From: Psychrobacter sp.
GTDB lineage: Bacteria > Pseudomonadota > Gammaproteobacteria > Pseudomonadales > Moraxellaceae
Reading direction: 5' to 3'
Length of the DNA: 14,513 bases
NCBI GenBank assembly: GCA_029264635.1
Contig: JARIAA010000118.1
Span: forward strand, 1-14,513
Made by a program: the position numbers and the translations under genes. Shown in pieces: positions 1-6,330 of this stretch. The notes beneath the pieces were generated by a model, which worked only from the letters and a program-made list of their open reading frames with translations, ran no database searches and had not been told where the DNA came from. Each line of letters starts with the position of its first letter. Within the stretch, counting starts at the first letter, position 1.

Positions 1-42
1 GAAGCTTTAAAAGACTACATGAAGCGCAAAAAAGCTTTGTAG
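1..42 (+). CDS. 3' end of an unidentified gene
   Basis: Frame 1 is open from the window edge and encodes the last 13 residues EALKDYMKRKKAL before a TAG at 40-42. The basic, helical-looking tail cannot be assigned to a family. The strong terminator about 65 bases downstream, pointing the same way, supports this being a genuine gene end and not chance. Confidence 0.5.
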   Translation, partial: EALKDYMKRKKAL

Positions 43-106
43 ATTCTGTAAGTACAAGTAAAGCATTTTAAAGTGACTGTCTTAGTAGCCTTAAAACAAC
101 CTTTTT

Positions 107-142
107 AAACCAAACACACTTTGTCAGTTTGTTTGGTTTTTT
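107..142 (+). terminator. Rho-independent terminator
   Basis: AAACCAAAC (107-115) pairs perfectly with GTTTGGTTT (131-139), giving a 9-bp stem around a 15-base loop, followed by a T run through 142. It would end the + strand gene that stops at 42. It also lies just past the 3' end of the minus-strand exporter, but in that direction the T tract is poor. Confidence 0.8.
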
Positions 143-172
143 CATTTTTAATCGTAAATATTTTTACTTATC

Positions 173-775
173 TTAGCTTTGAGATAAGTGCCAAGCTAAG
201 TACAGCATAAATAGGCCAACTAACGCATCCAGTACATTCCATGCTTTTGGTTTGACAAACAGGGGCCTTAATAATTGTGCGCCATAGCCTAAGGCAAAAA
301 AGAGAAAAAACGAGGCAGTGATCGCACCAATCGCAAATGAGCATTTGCTACTCGCACCCGTTGAAACCATGCCGACCAGCACCAATGTATCTAGATAGAC
401 GTGTGGATTGAGCCACGTAAAACCAAAACAGAGTAATAGCGCTTTTTTTAGGCTGGTAACAACGTGTCAATCAACGTTCATAGCATGGGATAAGCGGGCA
501 CTGGCATACAAGTTCTGTAGCCCATAACCTAATAAAAATACGACGCCTGCGAATTTTGCAATCGTTACCACTTGTGGGTAGCGTACGGTTACCGCGCCAA
601 ACCCTGCTACGCCAGCAGAGATGAGTAAGGCATCGCTCACTGCACAAAAAAGGCAGATAAAAAATAGGTGCTCATGTTTAAGTCCTTGTTTTAAAACAAA
701 GGCATTTTGTGAACCAATGGCAATAATAAGCGAGAGTCCCAGTAAAAAGCCAGAGATATAGTCGGTTAGATTCAT
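173..775 (-). pseudogene. argO: LysE/ArgO-family amino-acid exporter, interrupted by in-frame TGA
   Basis: This is an inner-membrane exporter of basic amino acids (LysE/ArgO/RhtB superfamily; arginine or lysine out). From ATG at 775 the reading begins MNLTDYISGFLLGLSLII, and AIGSQNAFVLKQG matches the family's conserved N-terminal G-P/S-QNAFV-QG signature. After residue 102 (Asp) there is a TGA at 469-467. The same frame then continues without another stop to TAA at 175-173, through GFTWLNPHVYLDT, the hallmark of the second half of the family. The full reading is 200 codons plus stop, the normal family length, so only one base change need be involved. It could be a recent pseudogene, a sequencing error or a read-through gene. 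No LysR-type regulator such as ArgP is adjacent. The Shine-Dalgarno before the start is weak. The family call is firm; arginine versus lysine specificity is not decidable here. Confidence 0.82.
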
Positions 776-820
776 AATAGTTTACTTAATTTTAAAGACT
801 AAAACGTTGACGTTTGCTTA

Positions 821-849
821 CTGGCAGAGCAATAAAAAACTGTTAAGAT
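821..849 (+). promoter_or_regulatory. Possible sigma70 promoter for the 907 gene
   Basis: CTGGCA (821-826, 4/6 to TTGACA) is followed by a 17-base spacer and TAAGAT (844-849, 4/6 to TATAAT). An extended TG motif sits directly before the -10 at 841-842. An overlapping alternative is TTGACG at 807-812 with AATAAA at 831-836. A small inverted repeat, GGTTG/CAACC at 862-875, lies between the promoter and the gene start and could be an operator. All of this is by eye and weak. Confidence 0.35.
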
Positions 850-906
850 AAGTCATCAAGTGGTTGAATGCAACCGATAGTCAAGAGGTGAGGAGCAAAG
901 CAGGTC

Positions 907-1656
907 ATGGTGGTAAGTTTGACAAGAATGCTACAGTCATTTGGGCAAGCTCAAGATGATCTGCCAACTCTGGCGGCTAAAAATGCTCAGGAAATGGTAG
1001 TCAGTCCGCAGACAAAGGTTAACGATAATAAAAATGGTGAGCAAAGCAATGTTCAGCGTTTACCACTTAGCTCACCTGAGCGTGCAAATCGTATCCGTAA
1101 TGCATTAGCGCAAGTCAGTGATATGAGTTCGGCCACGCCGTTGACCGACCGTTATTTGTCTAATCGCGCTCAGATGCCTGTAGCCAATAGACCCCCTTTT
1201 GACCCTGATACCTTATGGTATCTCAAACATGGACGCTGTCCGATTATGACTGAGCTTGTTGATGTGGTTGATGAAGCTACTCTAAACGCGATGCCTATTG
1301 AGGCGGTAGCGATATTAGATCGAATTAATGGCAAGCTTAAGCGCTACCGTGAATGGAGCAGTGAGCTCAATGATGAGCAGCAGCAGCAACACAATGAGCG
1401 GCAGTTTGTTATCGATAAGCTTGTGTCCGAAAGCATTCCAGAGGCGCTGCATCATTATGAACAGCTGCAACGTTTTAGTCCGCATCGTACCAAAAACAAT
1501 ATTGTACAAGGCAAAATGACGGCAGGCGATATGCTGACGGATTTGTTTTTGGAGATCGACTATGAGCTTGATGAATTGCTAGATGAGCTGCATCAAACAG
1601 TGATGAATCGTCTGGCTTCAACGCATCGTTATGTCAAAAGTCGCACGCAAAACTAG
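907..1656 (+). CDS. Hypothetical soluble protein, member 1 of a three-paralog cassette
   Basis: A 249-residue protein of unknown function. A purine-rich GAGGTGAGGAG stretch lies about 11 bases before the ATG. No signal peptide or membrane segment is visible, so it is probably cytoplasmic. Residues 1 to about 100 are polar and look disordered. Residues about 110-249 look alpha-helical and contain a Q-rich stretch (DEQQQQHNERQ). The helical part matches the next two genes by eye: L-x-R-I-N-x-K, then QFVIDKLV, then IPEALHHYEQL, then LFLEIDYELDELL, then RLASTHRYV. The order of these blocks, particularly P-E-x-x-x-x-Y-x-x-L followed by an L-x-x-I-x-x-x-L-D-x-LL helix, recalls the C-terminal part of XpaC (phosphatase-associated) proteins; that is my inference only. 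It has its own terminator, so it can be expressed separately from the two downstream relatives. Confidence 0.78.
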   Translation: MVVSLTRMLQSFGQAQDDLPTLAAKNAQEMVVSPQTKVNDNKNGEQSNVQRLPLSSPERANRIRNALAQVSDMSSATPLTDRYLSNRAQMPVANRPPFDPDTLWYLKHGRCPIMTELVDVVDEATLNAMPIEAVAILDRINGKLKRYREWSSELNDEQQQQHNERQFVIDKLVSESIPEALHHYEQLQRFSPHRTKNNIVQGKMTAGDMLTDLFLEIDYELDELLDELHQTVMNRLASTHRYVKSRTQN

Positions 1657-1712
1657 CGCTATTTTGAGCTACATTAGCCTTATTAAACACGATCAGCTCA
1701 CTACATAACAAT

Positions 1713-1742
1713 ATAAGGCTTTAGTAAAGCCTTATTTTTTTG
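1713..1742 (+). terminator. Rho-independent terminator
   Basis: ATAAGGCTTT (1713-1722) and AAAGCCTTAT (1726-1735) form a perfect 10-bp stem on a 3-base loop, followed directly by a run of T. It lies between the first hypothetical gene and the second, so the three paralogs form at least two transcription units. Confidence 0.9.
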
Positions 1743-1811
1743 TTTAATATTAAAAATTAGCTAATAGCAATTAAAGCAACAATAAATTTCTCAGATAATA
1801 AGGATAGTGTA

Positions 1812-2474
1812 ATGACCCAAGTCACTGCGATGCTAATCATGTTCGTGTTATATGGTGTACTGCCAGCCGCTGGGTTGTATCTAGGTTATCGTGGTATCAA
1901 AAAGGTTACTGCTCCCAAGATGCTTGAATATAGAGCGATGCCGCAATTGGGTTATATTCCTGAAAAAAGCTTGCCTCAGGAGGTAAAAGTGGCACTTGCG
2001 CAAATCAATGAGAAAGGGGAAAAATTGCGTGCTATTTATGGTGACACTAACAATGATGGCAAAATAGACGATAACGATACGGTTAACGAAACCTATGTCA
2101 TGATTCAAAATCTCATGGATCGACATGTTCCATTAGCAGTGGCAGATTATCGTCGTTTGCATGATTTAGATGGCGCGCTGGCTGAAAACACTAAAATTAA
2201 GCATTCAAATGTAACGGGTAAAGAGGCCCTGCTCGATGTGCTTAGAACCATCAATACTCAGTTTGATGATCTATTAAACGCCTCCTATCATCAAGACGGG
2301 CAAAAGCTGCTGGCTACCAATCGGTATCTACAGCAGCGTTTTGAAAATCCTGCCACTAACAAGAACATACAAGAAGTTAATAATAATGTGGGTGGCGATA
2401 TCAAAATCGAAGCCATTGAAAATCCAGCTGGGGCAACGGGCGAAAGTGTGAGCGCTGAGGATATTAAATTATAA
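1812..2474 (+). CDS. Hypothetical membrane-anchored protein with EF-hand-type loop, paralog member 2
   Basis: A 220-residue protein I do not recognise. AAGGA at 1800-1804 sits 7 bases before the ATG. Residues about 5-27 form one hydrophobic segment followed by R27, K30 and K31, so by the positive-inside rule the rest should face the cytoplasm. Residues 78-89 read DTNNDGKIDDND, which satisfies the EF-hand/dockerin calcium loop: D1, N3, D5, G6, I8 and an acidic D12. Around it are the blocks shared with its neighbours: LAQINEK, ETYVMIQNLM, HVPLAVADYRRL, LLDVLRTINTQFDDLL, LATNRYL. The loop is inserted between the first two blocks, where members 1 and 3 have other sequence. Residues about 185-220 are a polar, acidic, probably disordered tail. 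It likely shares a transcript with member 3, which starts 32 bases downstream. Its role is unknown; calcium-responsive behaviour is an inference. Confidence 0.8.
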   Translation: MTQVTAMLIMFVLYGVLPAAGLYLGYRGIKKVTAPKMLEYRAMPQLGYIPEKSLPQEVKVALAQINEKGEKLRAIYGDTNNDGKIDDNDTVNETYVMIQNLMDRHVPLAVADYRRLHDLDGALAENTKIKHSNVTGKEALLDVLRTINTQFDDLLNASYHQDGQKLLATNRYLQQRFENPATNKNIQEVNNNVGGDIKIEAIENPAGATGESVSAEDIKL

Positions 2475-2506
2475 CTACTACATTAGACGATAAAGAGTGA
2501 ACAGAT

Positions 2507-3064
2507 ATGAGTATTTTGATCGGCGTTGGTGTCGTCACAGCCATTACCGTCTTTTATCTGGGTAAAAAAGGCTGGAAGGCTCTGCACAATGCTGTCGGTA
2601 TCACACCTGGGGCACTCATTTATCAAGATCCTGATGCACCGTTGATATTATCTGCAGTCAGTTGGCAGTCGTTAAATCTTAATAAAAAATATCTTGGAGC
2701 ACTATCAGATAAGCAAATTATCCAATTGCAACGCATTGACGAAAAAGTCACTAACTATCAGGCTCATCAACAAGCATTATCAGTACAAAATATAACGCCT
2801 GCGCTCACTGAACAGCAGTTTGTACTGCATAAAATGCTATATACGCGCTTGCCTGAGATGTTAATTAGCCATTATCATTTGGTAAATATTCATATAGACG
2901 CTAAACAGACAAATGATGACAACCAAACCGAAGCTGGATTGTTGTTACAGCAAGCTCTAGATAATATTGAACAGCGTGTAGATTCGTTGTTAGAGAAAAT
3001 AGAGACCCATCACTTGCAAGATTTAAAAATAATGAAGAGCTATATTGATAGTCATGATAGCTAA
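2507..3064 (+). CDS. Hypothetical membrane-anchored protein, paralog member 3
   Basis: A 185-residue protein of unknown function. A purine-rich AAAGAGTG lies about 9 bases before the ATG. Residues about 2-18 are hydrophobic and are followed by KKGWK, predicting a single N-terminal membrane anchor with a cytoplasmic helical domain. It shows the same block order as its two upstream neighbours: LQRIDEK, QQFVLHKML, LPEMLISHYHLV, LLQQALDNIEQRVDSLL and a final LKIMKSYI. It lacks the calcium-type loop of member 2. The 32-base gap to member 2 with no terminator suggests co-transcription, and the unit ends at the hairpin overlapping its stop codon. Two anchored members and one soluble one could form a hetero-oligomer at the inner membrane, but nothing here shows that directly. 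Confidence 0.8.
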   Translation: MSILIGVGVVTAITVFYLGKKGWKALHNAVGITPGALIYQDPDAPLILSAVSWQSLNLNKKYLGALSDKQIIQLQRIDEKVTNYQAHQQALSVQNITPALTEQQFVLHKMLYTRLPEMLISHYHLVNIHIDAKQTNDDNQTEAGLLLQQALDNIEQRVDSLLEKIETHHLQDLKIMKSYIDSHDS

Positions 3065-3097
3065 AAAAGCTGCTAATAATCATTAACAGCTTTTTTT
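3063..3097. terminator. Bidirectional terminator between paralog cassette and rluB
   Basis: AAAAAAGCTG (3063-3072) pairs with CAGCTTTTTT (3087-3096). The stem extends inward with TAAT (3074-3077) against ATTA (3082-3085) after one mismatch. There is a T tract on the + strand side and an equivalent T run when read on the minus strand, so it can serve both the converging paralog operon and rluB. Confidence 0.85.
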
Positions 3098-3150
3098 ATT
3101 TCTATGGTTTAGGTTTATTTAAATAGAAAAATATTCAAAGCAGGTACAGA

Positions 3151-4080
3151 TTAACGCTTATCATTGCGGTTACGAGTATTGCGTGTACCGCGGCTAGCAG
3201 GGCCAGTATTATTCTTAGGCTTTGTACTGGCACTATTACTATTACTACTGCGATTGTCAGCGCGGCGTGCTTTTAGTGGTTTGTTTTTAATGCGCTCCTG
3301 TTTTTCTTTAGCAGCGCCGTGTAAACCTGTGCCATGACGTGGACGTAAGCTCACCAAATCCGTTAACGTGTTGATGTCTTTTTTGTCTAGCTCTAAAAAG
3401 CGACCTGTCCGCAGCTCTTTTGGTAGAACAATCGTCCCATAGCGAGTACGTAGCAAACGGCTTACTTTAAGACCTTGTGACTCAAACAAACGGCGAACTT
3501 CACGATTACGACCTTCTTTGAGTTTAACATGATACCATTTGTTAACCCCTTCGCCGCCGCCCTCTTTAATATCTTCAAACTGTGCCATGCCATCTTCTAA
3601 CATCACACCTGCCGTCAGCGTACGAGCGATATCTGGCGTTACTTCACCCAATACACGTACAGCATATTCGCGCGTAACTTCGCTAGAAGGGTGCATCAGG
3701 CGATGCGCCATCTCACCGTCATTGGTAAATAATAAAAGCCCAGTTGAATTGATGTCTAGGCGTCCAACCATCACCCAGCGGTCATGAGTCAGCTTTGGCA
3801 AACGCTCAAAGACCGTTGGGCGACCTTCTGGATCATTGGCTGAGCATACTTCACCTTCTGGCTTATAATAAGCCAGTACGCGGCGGCGCTTTTCGTTTTC
3901 AGCCGTATATTTAATTTGACGACCATCGACGCGAATCTCATCGCCTTGTTCAACACGATCACCAATGGTTGCTGGACCATTATTAACAGATACTCGGCCT
4001 GATTTAATGACTTCTTCCATTTGGCGACGGGAGCCAAGTCCCATACGAGCGAGGGCTTTTTGTAGTTTTTCATCTTTCAT
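3151..4080 (-). CDS. rluB: 23S rRNA pseudouridine synthase B (RluB)
   Basis: RsuA/RluB-family enzyme that isomerises a uridine in 23S rRNA (U2605 in E. coli numbering) to pseudouridine. Residues 1 to about 60 form the S4 RNA-binding domain (KALARMGLGSRRQMEEVI, then GRVSVNN). The catalytic motif GRLDINSTGLLLFTND places the aspartate nucleophile at D109, and KEGRNREVRRLFE is the conserved C-terminal family motif. The length is 309 residues. The last 50 or so are a K/R/N/S-rich low-complexity extension, common in this subgroup and a likely extra RNA-binding tail. AAGGA at 4092-4088 lies 7 bases before the ATG at 4080, which supports the start. It is divergent from the capsule operon and is probably the conserved chromosomal flank of that locus. 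The nearest alternative would be another RsuA-family member such as RluE/F, but the S4-containing, long-tailed form fits RluB best. Confidence 0.92.
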   Translation of the reverse strand: MKDEKLQKALARMGLGSRRQMEEVIKSGRVSVNNGPATIGDRVEQGDEIRVDGRQIKYTAENEKRRRVLAYYKPEGEVCSANDPEGRPTVFERLPKLTHDRWVMVGRLDINSTGLLLFTNDGEMAHRLMHPSSEVTREYAVRVLGEVTPDIARTLTAGVMLEDGMAQFEDIKEGGGEGVNKWYHVKLKEGRNREVRRLFESQGLKVSRLLRTRYGTIVLPKELRTGRFLELDKKDINTLTDLVSLRPRHGTGLHGAAKEKQERIKNKPLKARRADNRSSNSNSASTKPKNNTGPASRGTRNTRNRNDKR

Positions 4081-4737
4081 AGTGATATCCTTGAGTCGGT
4101 TAGGGTTACATTTCGCAATGTATCAACATCATAGAGTGAGTTTTACGGTGTATTCTACGCTATTTTAAAATGATTATCTTACCAAATGCTGTTTTTTCTA
4201 TCTGTTTGGTTAAAAACTATTGCATTGTTCTTAAAAGACTTATTTTTAACAATAATAATAGCTATATTAAATAGATAAGCTTTGTTATTGATTTTTTAAT
4301 CGTTTTTTCGACTATTGTATTTTTGTCGGAGTATCCGTGTTCACTTTTTTGTTAATGGTCACCGATACCTTAGACGTGACGTTCATATGTTTTTGTGAAA
4401 ATTCTTTTTAGAGTTTACGGTTGCTATATCCGTTGAGAGACATATATGAGCCGTTCATGCCATTAATCCGTATTTATGTTTCTCTTATCTTATGTTGATT
4501 GTTATTATAAGAGGTCAAAGAAGGCAATATTAAGTCAAAAAATGATAACAATAGTGCACGACAATTGATTATTTCTTCATTACAAAAGTTCGTAGTATAT
4601 TGTGTTATGTAGGTTTTCGGTGTATATTTACTACTAATTCATTCGCTATTTCGAATATATGTATTTTTTTAATCCGTTTTTGCGAATATATGTAACCAAT
4701 ATACTCGTTTTGAAGGATACAAAGTTGAGACGATATC
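4081..4737. promoter_or_regulatory. Long AT-rich intergenic region upstream of capsule operon
   Basis: There are 657 bases with no credible gene on either strand between the divergent rluB and wza starts. The rluB ribosome-binding site is at its left edge. The region is visibly AT-rich, with many T and A tracts (about 4250-4320 and 4650-4680). A small palindrome, CGGA-gta-TCCG, sits at 4327-4337. The best promoter guess for wza is TTACAA (4580-4585) with TGTTAT (4603-4608) at 17-base spacing, which is a poor match. I see no ops/JUMPstart element and no obvious attenuator hairpin with a T run. Such regions before capsule operons often bind global regulators; here that is inference. Confidence 0.5.
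4652..4694 (+). repeat. Pair of 12-base direct repeats before wza
   Basis: CGAATATATGTA occurs at 4652-4663 and again at 4683-4694. The copies start exactly 31 bases apart, close to three helical turns, so both would face the same side of the DNA. The second copy ends 43 bases before the wza start. The placement suits a tandem regulator site, or an A/T-rich promoter duplication. Confidence 0.6.
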
Positions 4738-5868
4738 ATGGCCAATAAGCATTCTAATCCTATGCGCAAGTCTTCAAAGCTGATAAATGTCTGTTTTTTA
4801 ACAACAGCTGTATTGTTGAGTGGTTGTGCCACTACAACTATTAATTCAGGTTTACAGTCTGGAAATTTACCTCCTGACGGTATGTTCATCGCAGAAAATG
4901 GTATTCGATTCAATGTTCAACCGTTGAATCTGGCTACCATGCCGCCTAAAAGAGTCGCGGTACGCAATAACGATATAAGTCGTCTAATACAATCATCTAG
5001 ACCCTCAGATTATCGTATCGCTGAAGGTGATATCTTAAGTATCGTGCTTGTCGGCTATCCAGATATTGCCCCTGCATCAGGTAGTAGCTCTAACTCTAAT
5101 CCTTATGCATCAGGGTTTCCTGTCGATCAGCAAGGTTTTATTCAATTTCCGCTAATAGGTCGTATTAAAGCAAGCGGTATGAGTGTGCCCCAATTTACGG
5201 CAAACCTGCGTAATAGACTGCAAAAGTATCTTAAGTACTCAGATCCACAAGTAAAAATTATTAATTATCGTGGTAATAAGTTCTTTATCGATGGTGAAGT
5301 ACGACAACCTGGTGAATTTAACTTTGAAGATGCACCTGTATCGATTTATGGCGCTATCTCTATGGCAGGCGGCACCACTGCAACGGGTGATTCAAACAAT
5401 ATTATATTGAATCGTAACGGTCAAAGTTATGCGTTAGGATTACAGGCATTACGTGAAATGGGTTCTTCGCCAAACCAAATATACTTACAAGATGGTGACT
5501 CTGTTCATGTCAATAGCCAAAGCCGTAATAGAGTTTTGGTCTTAGGAGAGTTTGGCAGAATCGAGCCTATTCCTATTCTTGAGCAAGGACTTAGCTTGTC
5601 TAGTGTGATAGGAGAGTCAAGAGGTTTGAATTCTAGTACAGCTGACGCGGCTAAGATATATATCGTTCGAGACAACCCAGCCGCTCAACACACTGATATT
5701 TACTATGTTGATATGCAGACGCTAACCAGCTTTGCGCTCGCCAATCGTTTTGAGATGCAGCCCAATGACATCGTTTATGTTGACCCAACAGGTTTAGCAC
5801 GCTGGAACCGTATCATCAGCGCCATACTTCCCTCTACCTCTGCGGCGAACTTGATTTCAGGTTTATAA
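4738..5868 (+). CDS. wza: Wza outer-membrane polysaccharide export lipoprotein
   Basis: Outer-membrane pore for capsular polysaccharide. The protein has 376 residues, close to E. coli Wza (379). The signal peptide ends in the lipobox LSGC with C30 as the acylated cysteine; the next residues, Ala and Thr, give no inner-membrane retention signal. The polysaccharide-export domain starts at about residue 89 (DYRIAEGDILSIVL, then FPVDQQGFIQFPLIGRI). SLBB-type repeats follow at about 180 (FFIDGEVRQPGEF) and about 264 (NRVLVLGEFG). The C-terminal segment (LARWNRIISAILP onward) fits the amphipathic helix that forms Wza's outer-membrane barrel. The Shine-Dalgarno at the chosen ATG is weak (GAGA at 4727-4730); the in-frame ATG at residue 9 has none and would still leave a usable signal peptide. 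It is the first gene of the operon, with wzb 15 bases downstream. Confidence 0.95.
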   Translation: MANKHSNPMRKSSKLINVCFLTTAVLLSGCATTTINSGLQSGNLPPDGMFIAENGIRFNVQPLNLATMPPKRVAVRNNDISRLIQSSRPSDYRIAEGDILSIVLVGYPDIAPASGSSSNSNPYASGFPVDQQGFIQFPLIGRIKASGMSVPQFTANLRNRLQKYLKYSDPQVKIINYRGNKFFIDGEVRQPGEFNFEDAPVSIYGAISMAGGTTATGDSNNIILNRNGQSYALGLQALREMGSSPNQIYLQDGDSVHVNSQSRNRVLVLGEFGRIEPIPILEQGLSLSSVIGESRGLNSSTADAAKIYIVRDNPAAQHTDIYYVDMQTLTSFALANRFEMQPNDIVYVDPTGLARWNRIISAILPSTSAANLISGL

Positions 5869-5883
5869 ATAAAAGCATAGATT

Positions 5884-6315
5884 ATGGCGTTTGATAATAT
5901 TTTAGTCGTCTGTGTGGGCAATATATGTCGTAGTCCGATGGCGGCTGCGATGTTGGCCAAACGATACCCTGAAAAGCATATTGACTCTGCTGGTGTATCA
6001 GCATTGGTAGATCATCCTGCTGATGCAAAAGCTATTGAAATAATGGCGGATGATGATTTGGATTTGAGCTCACACGTTGCTAAGCAAATTAGTGAGCCAT
6101 TAGTAAAAAAAGCGGACTTGATTTTGACAATGTCAGTCGGTCAGACCAAATGGATTGAAGAGAGGTGGCCACATTGCCGAGGGAAAACGTTTCGGATTGG
6201 TCATTGGATAGATAAAGACATTATAGACCCTTATGGGTCTTCTACATCGGTGTTTGAGGTTGCTAAGAGCAATATTATTGATAGTCTCGAACAATGGCAC
6301 AAAAAAATCATTTAA
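5884..6315 (+). CDS. wzb: Wzb low-molecular-weight protein tyrosine phosphatase
   Basis: Cytoplasmic phosphatase that removes phosphate from the tyrosine-rich tail of Wzc and so keeps the kinase cycling during capsule assembly. The 143-residue length is normal for the family. The P-loop VCVGNICRSP near the N-terminus supplies the C-x5-R signature, with C10 as nucleophile and R16 binding phosphate. The general acid is D115 in DPYG. It lies between wza and wzc with gaps of 15 bases on either side, the classic order. Its Shine-Dalgarno is poor, which may mean it relies on coupling to wza translation. Confidence 0.95.
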   Translation: MAFDNILVVCVGNICRSPMAAAMLAKRYPEKHIDSAGVSALVDHPADAKAIEIMADDDLDLSSHVAKQISEPLVKKADLILTMSVGQTKWIEERWPHCRGKTFRIGHWIDKDIIDPYGSSTSVFEVAKSNIIDSLEQWHKKII

Positions 6316-6330
6316 GTAGCGGATATAAAT

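Noticed and set aside
385..385. Separate small membrane protein starting at TTG 385 on the minus strand
   Set aside because: It is the same frame as the exporter and completes the family's second half, so it is a fragment of one interrupted gene.
4731..4740. GATATC directly before the ATG in wza, echoed before tviC and near the rluB start
   Set aside because: It is a six-base match in AT-rich leaders that overlaps Shine-Dalgarno spacing; most likely coincidence.
4605..4913. Minus-strand open frame of 102 codons across the wza 5' end
   Set aside because: It is antisense to the wza signal peptide and start, shows no family features, and is explained by the opposite strand of a real gene plus AT-rich leader.
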